Below, piece by piece: positions 17,866-27,115 of a stretch of DNA of 38,788 bases. The stretch is from NCBI GenBank assembly GCA_002292805.1, contig DBCA01000023.1:3278-42065 (forward strand), read 5' to 3'. Within the stretch, counting starts at the first letter, position 1. Every line of letters begins with the position of its first letter. The DNA comes from Caryophanales bacterium UBA970. Its GTDB lineage: Bacteria > Bacillota_I > Bacilli_A > RFN20 > CAG-826. The notes below the pieces were generated by a model that made no database searches, had not been told where the DNA came from, and saw nothing but the letters and a program-made list of their open reading frames with translations. A program made the position numbers and the translations under genes.

Positions 17866-19900
17866 GGCTATTCACCTCCTGGAAGATGTCTGAAATTAAA
17901 TCCACCACTTCCCCAAGGAGGAAGACGATCACCAACGTCATCGCCAACAGCATAACCGCGGTAAAGATCGTAATCAAAATATTTTTAACGGTAGGTTTAA
18001 GATCATAGAAGTGAATTTCTTTCACCATGATAAAGAAGTAAATCACGGTGAAGCTAACGCCAATCCCATAAATCAAATCATAAATAAAAGCCTCATTCAA
18101 GGTCAACCCTTGAGAGATGATGGTTAAGATTGGAAATGTGATGATCATCGGCAGTAAGGTTAACGCAGACGCCTGAAAAACTTCGCTAAACTTGCCATCT
18201 CCATCACGAATCGAACAAACAAGATAATTGCTAATCACCCATAAACCAAACGGGACAAATACCCCAATCAGTTGTTCGATGATATTGATGTCTGAAGGGA
18301 TGATGCCGTTGAATAAGAAATTAGTTTCATAAATCCAAATGATGTAGGTGAAGAAAAATAAGCCAAGGTATATCCATGCAGCGCGAGATGAAAATTCTTG
18401 ATGCCGTTTAAGGTCATCATACCCATCGACTGGTTTTTGAAACACCTTGAAAGGAAAACGCAATTCCTTCAGCCATGTTGGAGCGTGCGTCTTGGAAGTG
18501 AAGGTTGCGACCTTTTGAGATAAAATCACAAATCCAGGAATGAAACGCCGGATTGCAAGGATGAACAATCCAATCAACACCAAGAGGACTAACACATTGC
18601 CGTTGGTGAGTAAAAATTGATTTCTAACTTCCCAATATGCATTGGAATAACCGCGTTGATCTCGGGCAAGTTGGTAATACGTCAAGGCATTATCATAATC
18701 TTGTAAAGCATAATAAGCATCCCCAAGTCCTTGGTTTGCTAAATCAAACAATCGATTCATTCTTAAGACATCTTGCCAAGGACCAAGCGACTCTGCATAC
18801 CGTCCTTGGAAATATAAATCAATCGCGTTATGAACCAAACGTGCAAAATCTGTGGGTACAAAGATTTGTAATGCCCCAGTCATTTCATCGACAACGTATA
18901 AGTTATTCTTCGAATCAACCGCGATGCCACGCGCCTGTTTAAATAATCCTTTTTGACCAATGTTATCAGGACCTGAGAATAAGAATAAGACCGAACCGTT
19001 TGGATCATATTCGACGATGTATCCTTGTGAGGTCAAGGTGTAGATGGTGTTATAAGGACCCACGGCCAAATCTTCCACCGTTTCAAATCCCCATACAGAT
19101 TGACTAAAGACGATGTTGGCAATGTTTAATTTTAAATAACCATCTTGATCTTTGGTACTTGTTAACACCAAACCGCTTTGGTCGATGCTTACGTTATAAA
19201 CAGGTTTGGGAATAATTTGAAAGAAATTTCTTCTGGTCTCCTCATCAAAGAGTAGCGACCGAATCGTGTTGTCCAAGGTTGGGGGAATGCGATTACCACC
19301 AAAATAGCCAAAAAACTCTCCGTTATTTTTAAACTGGGCGAGCCCATTGATGTTGCCTGCAAGTAACACATAAACATTCCCACCGCGGTCGGTGAGAATC
19401 TTGGTGGGATCAAAAGGATCACTTTCTGTAAAAAATGGTGAACTTACTGGTTTACTGTAGGTTTGAAACAAACTATATTCGTCATTGATGATCCGGAATT
19501 GATAGGCAAGCTTTGTGGCAAAATCAGCCACATACACATGGCCAAATTCATCGACATGAACACCGGTTGGTGCTTCTAAGACACCAAGACCAATTTCAAT
19601 GGCCTCATCATTTTCAAGGTTATATCGAACAATGGATTTCCGACCGCGATCAGCAATATAAATCCGATCTTGACCATCAATAAAAATATCCTGAGGATTG
19701 CTTAACGCAAAGTCACCAAGGGTGGTGGTGATGGATAGCGGCAAGTAAGCGTCTTGGGTTTCAATGAGTTGTTGGCGAGAAGATGCATACGTATAGGTCA
19801 CATAAGGCAACCCGTTGTCTGCTAAGGTTGTTAAGGTGCTTCGATGCGGAAAAAGCATTCCGATCATCGAGACAATGGCAACCCACGCGAAACGCTTCAT
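17858..19900 (-). CDS. NHL propeller-TPR-YIP1 membrane protein
   Basis: 680 residues with a composite architecture. A signal-like N-terminus (1-25) leads to an extracellular NHL-type beta-propeller (about 60-370) with repeated blades such as PQDIFIDGQDRIYIADRGRK, PTGVHVDEFGHVYVADF and ARGIAVDSKNNLYVVDE. A TPR-like segment follows (about 375-430: YFQGRYAESLGPWQDVLRM, ALQDYDNALTYYQLARD), then one transmembrane helix (about 437-455), a cytosolic loop, and a C-terminal five-helix YIP1-like membrane domain (about 490-680). NHL propellers usually bind proteins or sugars; YIP1 domains are best known from membrane trafficking. It starts 1 nt after a permease stop and overlaps DUF5696, suggesting a receptor or scaffold for the transporter. 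Function is not established. Confidence 0.8.
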   Translation of the reverse strand: MKRFAWVAIVSMIGMLFPHRSTLTTLADNGLPYVTYTYASSRQQLIETQDAYLPLSITTTLGDFALSNPQDIFIDGQDRIYIADRGRKSIVRYNLENDEAIEIGLGVLEAPTGVHVDEFGHVYVADFATKLAYQFRIINDEYSLFQTYSKPVSSPFFTESDPFDPTKILTDRGGNVYVLLAGNINGLAQFKNNGEFFGYFGGNRIPPTLDNTIRSLLFDEETRRNFFQIIPKPVYNVSIDQSGLVLTSTKDQDGYLKLNIANIVFSQSVWGFETVEDLAVGPYNTIYTLTSQGYIVEYDPNGSVLFLFSGPDNIGQKGLFKQARGIAVDSKNNLYVVDEMTGALQIFVPTDFARLVHNAIDLYFQGRYAESLGPWQDVLRMNRLFDLANQGLGDAYYALQDYDNALTYYQLARDQRGYSNAYWEVRNQFLLTNGNVLVLLVLIGLFILAIRRFIPGFVILSQKVATFTSKTHAPTWLKELRFPFKVFQKPVDGYDDLKRHQEFSSRAAWIYLGLFFFTYIIWIYETNFLFNGIIPSDINIIEQLIGVFVPFGLWVISNYLVCSIRDGDGKFSEVFQASALTLLPMIITFPILTIISQGLTLNEAFIYDLIYGIGVSFTVIYFFIMVKEIHFYDLKPTVKNILITIFTAVMLLAMTLVIVFLLGEVVDLISDIFQEVNSRV

Positions 19901-19901
19901 G

Positions 19902-20780
19902 CTACTTTAGCCCCGAGTGCGCCATCGTCGACATGACTTGGCTTTGTAAAATGACGAATAAAACGAGGTTGGGTACAAACATAATTAAACTTGCAGCAGC
20001 GGCCATCCCTTGACCGGCAATCGTATTGCCAACCCCGGACGTTAATGTTTGCAAAAAGAAGGCCAAGGTTCTCAAACTCTCGTCGTTAATAAAAAGTGTG
20101 GATGTGGACGTATCATTCCAAATCAGTTGGAACGCTAAGATGGCAACCGTGGCAAGGGCAGGGGCAATCATCGGAATAATGACTTTAATAAAAATTTGCA
20201 TTTCACTCGCCCCATCAATCCGCGCCGCTTCAATAAAGTCATTAGGAATTTGGTCAATAAATTGTTTGATTAAAAACATCGCCACCGGCATCGTGATTAA
20301 AGGAAAAATATGAGCAAGATACGTATCGATCATCCCGGATTGAGCAACGACGATGTAACGAGGAATTTGCACGGCAATCGGAACAAACATTAAGGAAATC
20401 GTATTGATTTCAAATAATAATTTTTTGCCTTTAAAATGTAATTTAGCTAACCCGTATGCAGACAAAGCGGTGAATAAAACCGCTAAGAATACCCCGATCG
20501 ATGTCACCAATAAACTATTGATGATGTAGCGAGAAAACGGCACGCCTGAGTTCGAGACGATCCGACTAAGTTCAATAAAATTATCAAGGGTTGGATTACG
20601 AACGAAAAACGTTGGAGGATAGGCAAATAATTCTGATTGGGGTTTAAAGGCATGGTTGATGATAAATAAAATAGGTAAAATCATCAACATGGAAAAGGCA
20701 ATCAGAATGATGAAAAATGGCAGTTGCCCTTTATGGAAACGATCTGGATTAATTTGCGTTCCTAAAAATTTAGATGCCAT
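19902..20780 (-). CDS. Carbohydrate ABC transporter permease (MalG-type)
   Basis: 292 residues from the ATG at 20780. This start is preferred over an in-frame ATG at 20807 because AGGAG lies about 9 nt before it and because the codon shares one base with the upstream stop (TAATG). The EAA loop is EAARIDGASEMQIFIKVIIP. Six helices, with LPILFIINHAFKPQSELF near the N-terminus as in CUT1 MalG-type subunits. It pairs with the permease at 20780-21676 and precedes the NHL-TPR-YIP1 gene by 1 nt. The transported substrate is inferred from the operon to be a beta-gluco-oligosaccharide. Confidence 0.87.
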   Translation of the reverse strand: MASKFLGTQINPDRFHKGQLPFFIILIAFSMLMILPILFIINHAFKPQSELFAYPPTFFVRNPTLDNFIELSRIVSNSGVPFSRYIINSLLVTSIGVFLAVLFTALSAYGLAKLHFKGKKLLFEINTISLMFVPIAVQIPRYIVVAQSGMIDTYLAHIFPLITMPVAMFLIKQFIDQIPNDFIEAARIDGASEMQIFIKVIIPMIAPALATVAILAFQLIWNDTSTSTLFINDESLRTLAFFLQTLTSGVGNTIAGQGMAAAASLIMFVPNLVLFVILQSQVMSTMAHSGLK

Positions 20781-21676
20781 TAATCTTTTTCTCCTAAAAA
20801 CTTCCATGTGATTTTACTAATGGCGTACACCATGATAAGCAAAATCACCGAAACACTAGCCGCATAACCCATCATGTAGCGGATGAATCCAAAGTCTTCA
20901 ATATGATTCACAATGAGTTGCCCTGCATAGTTTGGTGTGGGATTGGTTCCTGATAACGCCACCCCAATTGCTCCTGCTTGAAAGGTACCAACTACGGCCA
21001 TCACCGCACCAAAAATCATTTGCGGTTTCATCGCTGGAATCGTCACATAAATAATTTCTTGGATCCAGTTTTTAATCCCATCAATATAAGCAGCTTCATA
21101 AAGCGTTCGGTCAACATTTAAAATCCCAGCAAGCATCGCCAAGAAACCAACGCCAATTGAACTCCATAATGACACGACAATCATGATCGTCATTAGCATG
21201 TTAGGATCTTGTAAAAATTGAATGGGTTCCACAATCAATCCTAAATCTAATAGAAAGGCATTTAAATACCCTTGGGCATCTCCAGAAAAAATGATGCGCC
21301 ACATCGCCGCCATCGCCACCCCCGCGGTTAATGACGGGGAGTAAAAAATAATCGCAAGAATCGTTCTTGGGGTTTTTGGTAAATGCGATAACATCCAGGC
21401 AACAATGAATGACAAGGCATAACCAACCGGACCAACAATAAAGGCAAAGCGAAGGGTGTTAGGAAGGACATACCGCATGAACACGGTATCGAGGGTAATA
21501 AGCTCAATGTAATTATTAATGCCAACAAAGGTTGGGGCTTGGATCGAGTTAAAAAAGGTAAACGATAAAGCAAAAGCAGCAAACACAGGAATGACAATGA
21601 AAAACGCAAATAAAAACCAATAAGGAACCACAAACCAAGCCGGACGGTTCATCCGATCAAACAATCGATTAAGCAT
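20780..21676 (-). CDS. Carbohydrate ABC transporter permease (MalF-type)
   Basis: 298 residues from ATG 21676 ([20 protein letters not shown]). Upstream in-frame ATGs at 21691 and 21706 are possible, but 21676 gives the usual short basic N-terminus and has GGTGG at RBS distance. Six transmembrane helices; the EAA loop is [21 protein letters not shown], with Ile in place of the usual small residue after DG. It overlaps the end of the CBM-solute-binding fusion gene by 8 nt, which makes that protein its most likely binding-protein partner. The distal half of the pair is encoded immediately downstream. Confidence 0.86.
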   Translation of the reverse strand: MLNRLFDRMNRPAWFVVPYWFLFAFFIVIPVFAAFALSFTFFNSIQAPTFVGINNYIELITLDTVFMRYVLPNTLRFAFIVGPVGYALSFIVAWMLSHLPKTPRTILAIIFYSPSLTAGVAMAAMWRIIFSGDAQGYLNAFLLDLGLIVEPIQFLQDPNMLMTIMIVVSLWSSIGVGFLAMLAGILNVDRTLYEAAYIDGIKNWIQEIIYVTIPAMKPQMIFGAVMAVVGTFQAGAIGVALSGTNPTPNYAGQLIVNHIEDFGFIRYMMGYAASVSVILLIMVYAISKITWKFLGEKD

Positions 21677-24600
21677 GGGCCACCAACCATTCATCAATGT
21701 TGTCAATGGTCGGTACTGGATAAGGTTTTAAAATTTGACCTTGCAAGGTATAGCCAAATTCTGCCATCTTATAAATGATTTCTCGATTCGATATTCGCAC
21801 CGCTTCATCGATTGCTTGTCGAGGATTCATGCCATAGAAAACGATATTCGTCCAAGCATTCGATAGTTCACGTTCCACCATGTACGTACCAGGAATGCGA
21901 CTTGCTTCTAGAGCATATTCCCATTGGGCAAGGACCACTTCTTTATATTGTTGAGGCATGCTGGATTGGCCAAACGCGTCGAGGTTTGCTGAGTTCCAAA
22001 AGAACGTCTTGCCATAAGTGCTTTGAAGAATATTGCCAAACAAAGCTTGGATTGGTGTCGACATCCACCAGGATAAAAAGTCCCAACTATCTTCGCGATG
22101 GTTGGTGTTGGCAAGAATCATCGATGCTTGTGCACCACTTGCCGCAGAGCGATTAATTTGATTGGTCACCGGATCACGGAAACCAGGATGTAAATCCATG
22201 CTCCATAAACCATCGAGTTCGCTTGCAGCACTGGATAATAATAAATAAGTTCCTAAATCGCCAATCCCAATGGGTAAGGTTCCATATCGGAATTGATTAT
22301 AAAAACTCGCGACAAATTTTGGAATATTATACAAGGTATAAAGTTCCGCCATTAACGTAATCCCATTCAGTGTATCTTCGGCATTGATCGTGGTCGACAT
22401 TCCATTCTCCGCGTAAAGTTGTCCGCCAAACTGATGGATAAAAGGAAGGGTAGCAACAAATGGTTTTAATCCTGAAAATTGTGATAGAGGTAAAAAGTAA
22501 TTTAAGCCATAACTTTGTAACAACGGCAAGATACCAATGACCTCATCCCACGTTTGAGGAATGTCTTCAATCCCAATCGAGGCCATGATGTCACGACGAT
22601 AAAAGGTCACCCAGAAGTTTTGCGTTAATGGTAATCCATAAACCCCTTGTTCAAAGACATAAGGAATCATGGCCCCTTTGGCAAAATCCTTTACCAAATC
22701 GGTATAGCCAGGGAATTGTCTTAAATCCAAAGCCGCGTCACGAGAAGCAAAATCATAAGGAATCCAATGGTTAATCCCTAAGGCCAAGTCTGGAGATTGA
22801 CCTGAAATATTCGAAAGAATTAATTTATTTTCATCCGGCATTTGTGACAACTTCACAGGTCGATTCCCTGGATACAATTGATCAATCAATGCTTGCATGA
22901 TCTCAATATATGGCCGAGGAAAATTCACCCAAACATTAAGATCGTTGGGGTCCATGCGATTGGCAGAATATGGGTTGTTGATGAAAGATAAAACGAGGCG
23001 GGCTCCACCCTCATAAGCGGAAACAAAAAAGGTCGCTGATGGTCTGGGTAATTCGACCCGACCATGAACCATGATTCGTTCAATTTCTAAGGACGAGCGC
23101 ATCATTTGTTGTAAGGAAACCCCAAGCATTTGATTAACACTAGAATCCCCATCTGCAAATTGCACCATCAAACCTGGCAAACGATTAATTTGATTCGCAA
23201 GGGTTCTTAACCGATTGCTACTGACGCGGACATTCGCAAGTTGCGATGGCTGGTTGGTCAACGATAATCCAAGCAATTGGGTATACATATTGTCAAGTTG
23301 ATCGGCCCAAGTTTTTAAATCTTGGCTGGCCGTTGGAAAGAATGTTTCAATATCCCAATCCCGATACAAGTCATTACTTCCTGCTGTGTAGCGTTTGATT
23401 TCCAAGGACAATTGTTGAATTTGGCGCATGATGTTTTGCATGGTTTCGATGGCAAAGCGATACGCATAATTGACGGCTTCCATGGTGATGGTGTGGTCAC
23501 CAGCCTCTAGGAAAATATACAAAGGTTCTCCATTGGTTTGCATCAACGTCCGATTACGAAATTGCATCGTATATGGGAAGGCAACCGCTTTAAATTCTTG
23601 GAAAGGAATCTCACCATTGATGGCAATGCTACGCATGGTGACCATGTCATTGAGTAGATATTGGCGATACCGGAAAGACAAGGCGTAGTAGCCTGAGGTT
23701 GTAATCGTGATGGGGTATGTAATCGATTGGCCACCGCGTTCCCAACTATCACCAAAGATGGTGTTGAGTCTTAAAAATTGCGTGTCATAAATCATCGCAC
23801 TTGCATCTTGTTCTGTCCGTAGGCGAATCGACGCATCACTGCGAGACGACATCGAACGACTGGAAATCAGTTGTAACGTGTCTTGAATCGGTGCATTGGG
23901 TTGGCTAGCGCGATATTGAGTATAGGTTGGTAAAGGCGTCACGGGCACCAATCGAAAATTCGTCATGAGGACGGATGCATTGACGAATTGGAAAGAAATA
24001 ACATCATCCGTGAAAATAAAAAATTCAAAAGGATAACCATGTAAGGTGCGCATGTCTCTTAAGGTCATCGATTGCCATTGATTCGCCTTCACGGAAATTG
24101 GTTGTAGTTCGTTTTGGTAACGATCGAGAGCAAAGTCCTCGGTGCCAAATTGCCAAACCGAAGGCAAGACAATCGCTTGGCTTTCGTAAAATTGCCATTG
24201 GTCGTTGATTTGGACAGAGACTTTTGTATCTTCTGTGCCTTGATCAAGAATTAGATAATCCAGGGCAATCGCCGCCAAACTTGGATTGAGATTAGGAACG
24301 GTGATGGCAATGGCGTCATTGGCATTCAATTGATACACGTTCTGGTCACCAAGAGAGTCGAGTTGATTGAATGCATCATCCGCCACAAGGGTTCCTTGAA
24401 TACGTTCATCATTGATCGAGATGGGGTTGATTATCTTAGGGGTTCCACCGATTGTGTATAGTTCTTGCTTCGCTGAATAAGTAGGATAACCAAACACATC
24501 CGTTAAACTAGGATATGCAAAGTCTGGTTGGATGTAATCATACGTTGAAAAATGCTGATTCATCGGCGAGGCAGGTTGATCAACGATGAAAATACCACCC

Positions 24601-24677
24601 GTGATCACCACACCAAAAAAAACAAGACGAATCCATGTTTTATTGGCATATGCCATCAGGTTTGGTGATATTTTCAT
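21669..24677 (-). CDS. Anchored fusion of CBM-like domains and ABC solute-binding protein
   Basis: 1002 residues, over twice the usual size of a sugar-binding protein. One N-terminal helix (about 16-34) anchors it without a lipobox. Two beta-rich blocks follow: about 100-245, and about 290-425, where [12 protein letters not shown] and [15 protein letters not shown] resemble CBM6/CBM35-type jelly rolls. A helical spacer occupies about 425-545. The last 450 residues form a type-1 extracellular solute-binding domain: [56 protein letters not shown]. The presumed role is gripping polymeric or long oligosaccharides at the membrane and passing them to the overlapping permeases. There is no strong Shine-Dalgarno. 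The exact CBM family is uncertain. Confidence 0.8.
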   Translation of the reverse strand: MKISPNLMAYANKTWIRLVFFGVVITGGIFIVDQPASPMNQHFSTYDYIQPDFAYPSLTDVFGYPTYSAKQELYTIGGTPKIINPISINDERIQGTLVADDAFNQLDSLGDQNVYQLNANDAIAITVPNLNPSLAAIALDYLILDQGTEDTKVSVQINDQWQFYESQAIVLPSVWQFGTEDFALDRYQNELQPISVKANQWQSMTLRDMRTLHGYPFEFFIFTDDVISFQFVNASVLMTNFRLVPVTPLPTYTQYRASQPNAPIQDTLQLISSRSMSSRSDASIRLRTEQDASAMIYDTQFLRLNTIFGDSWERGGQSITYPITITTSGYYALSFRYRQYLLNDMVTMRSIAINGEIPFQEFKAVAFPYTMQFRNRTLMQTNGEPLYIFLEAGDHTITMEAVNYAYRFAIETMQNIMRQIQQLSLEIKRYTAGSNDLYRDWDIETFFPTASQDLKTWADQLDNMYTQLLGLSLTNQPSQLANVRVSSNRLRTLANQINRLPGLMVQFADGDSSVNQMLGVSLQQMMRSSLEIERIMVHGRVELPRPSATFFVSAYEGGARLVLSFINNPYSANRMDPNDLNVWVNFPRPYIEIMQALIDQLYPGNRPVKLSQMPDENKLILSNISGQSPDLALGINHWIPYDFASRDAALDLRQFPGYTDLVKDFAKGAMIPYVFEQGVYGLPLTQNFWVTFYRRDIMASIGIEDIPQTWDEVIGILPLLQSYGLNYFLPLSQFSGLKPFVATLPFIHQFGGQLYAENGMSTTINAEDTLNGITLMAELYTLYNIPKFVASFYNQFRYGTLPIGIGDLGTYLLLSSAASELDGLWSMDLHPGFRDPVTNQINRSAASGAQASMILANTNHREDSWDFLSWWMSTPIQALFGNILQSTYGKTFFWNSANLDAFGQSSMPQQYKEVVLAQWEYALEASRIPGTYMVERELSNAWTNIVFYGMNPRQAIDEAVRISNREIIYKMAEFGYTLQGQILKPYPVPTIDNIDEWLVAHA

Positions 24678-24692
24678 GATTGTTTATGCCCA

Positions 24693-24721
24693 GGAAGTAA
24701 GTTTGCAAAAAACTTACTTCC
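24693..24721 (-). promoter_or_regulatory. Intercistronic hairpin after solute-binding-protein gene
   Basis: A perfect 11-bp inverted repeat (GGAAGTAAGTT at 24693-24703 and AACTTACTTCC at 24711-24721) with a 7-nt loop lies 11 nt beyond the stop of the binding-protein gene and about 15 nt before the fusion gene. No T-run follows on the transcribed strand, so it is not a classic intrinsic terminator. Its place matches the stem-loops found after binding-protein genes in other sugar ABC operons, which stabilise the upstream mRNA segment and raise binding-protein yield relative to the permeases. The stem is seen directly; the role is inferred. Confidence 0.7.
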
Positions 24722-24732
24722 AAGGCGATAAT

Positions 24733-26166
24733 TTAACTGGCGGGCGTAAGTCCTTGGGCGACAAGTAAGTTAATTTGTTTTTGCCATTCCGCAGCAAAGG
24801 TCGGCACGGCGTTAGGTCCTTCTGTTGCTAAATTAAGCCAGTTCCATGGGTTTTCTGGATTATAAACCCAGGCCCAGAAATCTTTATAACCTGGCAACCA
24901 TTTATCTAAATCTGGTTTCGAGTTTTCGATGGCGTCAAAAATGGAATCAATGCCTTCAAGACCTTCAACCAAGGCATAGACACGTTCCCAAACTTCTGGA
25001 TAATCTGCGACAGGATAACGGTCTAAATAATTTGGCGTTAGTCCAAGGGCGATGTCTGCAGCTTGTTCTTCTTCCATGAAGTCTAAACGCGATAGCCAAC
25101 CCTCACGACCATAGGTCATCCACTTGGCAAGTAAATAGGCTTCTTCAGGATATTGTGTTTGACTAGAAATGGCTGTGAAGTCGAGAATAGTTGGTGGGAA
25201 AAATCCCGCAGAACCTCGAGGATATGGCCAAAAACCTAATTCAAAACCACTTTCATCTTTTGCTTCCTTAATTAATGGTAATTGCCAAGATCCTTCAATT
25301 TTCATCGCGGCGTAACCGGATGTAATTAAAAAGGTTTGTAATTCTGGCGTGTTATCAAAATCCTCTTGATTGAAAATGGATACCGTGCCATCTCTTAAAT
25401 TGGCAAATCGTACTTTTTCTTGCATCGCTTCTATCCACGCTGGTGACGTGTAATTAAATCCTGTGCCATCAAAGGTGTCATATTGTGTTGCCGCATTTTC
25501 CATGGTTGGCCACACTTGTTGAAAATCAGGTAAGCCATACCAAAGATCGGTACCAACCACAAGATTTTGAGGGTTCACTAAGTCGAAATTTGTGATGTCT
25601 TTAGCAATGTTGATGTACTCTTGGAATGTCCAATCTTTCATTGGATAACCATCATTATCAATGCGATATTTTCCGGCCACCGTTTGTAAATCGGCTCGTT
25701 CAAAAATATCAAGATTTAATAAGATACCTTTTAGAAATTGGAATGAGGGCATCGCATAACGTTTGCCATCATAGACCCCTGCTACGGCAATATTGTCATA
25801 CACAAGTTGAGCGTCGGGATCGTTGTCCCAGTATTCAGCCATATCTAAAGTTAATCCGGCATTAATCACGGTAGGGACGTTGTCTGTGGCAAACACATCG
25901 GGTAATAAGCCAGCTTGAGCAGCGGTGACGAGGTTGCCGGTGAAAGCATCGCCGGAACCAGTAATATCTTGTCGTAATTCGACCGTGATGTTTGGATATT
26001 TTGCCATAAAGGCATCAATGAGCTTTTGATTTAAATCTTGGTTGGCCCAGTCAGCGTAAGAGAGTGTCACCGGACGGGTGGTTTGGCTTGAGCTACTGCT
26101 TGCATCACCACAGCCCGTGACAAGTAATCCTAAGAAGATTGGTAGAATAACAATTTTTTTATTCAT
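24733..26166 (-). CDS. ABC sugar-binding lipoprotein (MalE/CUT1 type)
   Basis: 477 residues, typical for this family. The signal peptide ends in the lipobox LLVTGC with Cys19, followed by a Ser-rich linker. The mature protein carries solute-binding family 1 features: VTLSYADWANQDLNQKLIDAF, GLLPDVFATDN, AGVYDGKRYAMPSFQFLKGI and AAMKIEGSWQLPLI. It should bind oligosaccharide outside the cell for an ABC importer. It follows the CBM-like lipoprotein by 12 nt. Two binding proteins (this one and the fusion) and two permease pairs lie in one operon; which serves which cannot be read from sequence. Confidence 0.92.
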   Translation of the reverse strand: MNKKIVILPIFLGLLVTGCGDASSSSSQTTRPVTLSYADWANQDLNQKLIDAFMAKYPNITVELRQDITGSGDAFTGNLVTAAQAGLLPDVFATDNVPTVINAGLTLDMAEYWDNDPDAQLVYDNIAVAGVYDGKRYAMPSFQFLKGILLNLDIFERADLQTVAGKYRIDNDGYPMKDWTFQEYINIAKDITNFDLVNPQNLVVGTDLWYGLPDFQQVWPTMENAATQYDTFDGTGFNYTSPAWIEAMQEKVRFANLRDGTVSIFNQEDFDNTPELQTFLITSGYAAMKIEGSWQLPLIKEAKDESGFELGFWPYPRGSAGFFPPTILDFTAISSQTQYPEEAYLLAKWMTYGREGWLSRLDFMEEEQAADIALGLTPNYLDRYPVADYPEVWERVYALVEGLEGIDSIFDAIENSKPDLDKWLPGYKDFWAWVYNPENPWNWLNLATEGPNAVPTFAAEWQKQINLLVAQGLTPAS

Positions 26167-26178
26167 GAATGGATGCCC

Positions 26179-27048
26179 TTAAGCTGGAACTTCAACAATT
26201 TCAATGTTGTCCATATGGATCACGGCGTTCACGGTTGGACCACCAACAATCGTTCCAAAACCGAATAATATACCACCGGCGATGTCATTTTTATTCATCG
26301 TAAAGGTATAGGTATAGGTTGCCATCGATGTGGTTAAAGTTGGTCTAAAAAATCTTTCATTGACTGGTAATTGTTCTAGGAAATCGTCAAACCAAGGATT
26401 GGCAGGCAATAAGCGCCCCATTTGCATGGAAATAGTTTTTGTAACGGAGGAGCGAGCGTCAAAAGAAATTTCATACGTTTTTCCTTGAAGGAAAGGAATA
26501 TTCATTTGCCCAAAACGAGGGAAGACGACTTCGCTCCCGCTGGCCACAATATCCATACGTAATTCTCCATCGACGACAGTAAAGGAATTAAACACCCCGC
26601 CACCTAATTCAAAGTATCCATTGGCAGGTGAACTCCATACGGCAGTACCTAAGGAAAAATCGCCATTTTGTAACATTTCACCAACGACAGCTTCTGGTTG
26701 TAATACGGTGATATTACGCCACTGTTGGGCAACGATTGAACCAACGGTGACCGTGTAACGGACCGCATGGACGCCAGTTTTTTTCGTATCTAGAACCCCA
26801 GTGGTTAAATTAACCGCCTCTGAAATAGAGGCTAAGGTAATCAAACTGCTATAGTCCTCATTGTTGTCTCCTGTCGCAGTCACGCCGGTTTTTAAGTTAA
26901 ATGGTGCATCGAATTCAACCTCGACTGCCCCAACACCACCCAAGGTAATGGTGGTTAATGTAGGAGCTGCTGAACTAGAAATAGAACCACAGGCTGTTAA
27001 CAACAAAGCTGCTAGTGTCACACTCAAACTCATTCTTAAGTTTTTCAT
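26179..27048 (-). CDS. Surface lipoprotein with Ig-like and CBM4/9-like domains
   Basis: 289 residues. The lipobox LLLTAC puts the lipid on Cys20. Residues about 30-118 look like an Ig-like spacer (GVHAVRYTVTVG). Residues about 125-289 resemble a CBM4/9-type carbohydrate-binding module: MLQNGDFSLGTAVWSSPANG, VDGELRMDIV, KTYEISFDARSS, and a closing VIHMDNIEIVEV strand. CBM4 modules often accompany laminarinases and bind beta-1,3-glucan. No catalytic domain is present, so it is probably a free-standing glucan-capture protein on the membrane surface. A strong AAAGGAGA RBS precedes the ATG. It lies between phosphorylase and binding-protein genes. The CBM family is assigned by pattern only. Confidence 0.75.
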   Translation of the reverse strand: MKNLRMSLSVTLAALLLTACGSISSSAAPTLTTITLGGVGAVEVEFDAPFNLKTGVTATGDNNEDYSSLITLASISEAVNLTTGVLDTKKTGVHAVRYTVTVGSIVAQQWRNITVLQPEAVVGEMLQNGDFSLGTAVWSSPANGYFELGGGVFNSFTVVDGELRMDIVASGSEVVFPRFGQMNIPFLQGKTYEISFDARSSVTKTISMQMGRLLPANPWFDDFLEQLPVNERFFRPTLTTSMATYTYTFTMNKNDIAGGILFGFGTIVGGPTVNAVIHMDNIEIVEVPA

Positions 27049-27115
27049 TTAGTTCTCCTTTCAATGATGAACTTAATAAAGCAAACAATCCATTGCGATA
27101 CTCATCAAGTTTTGC

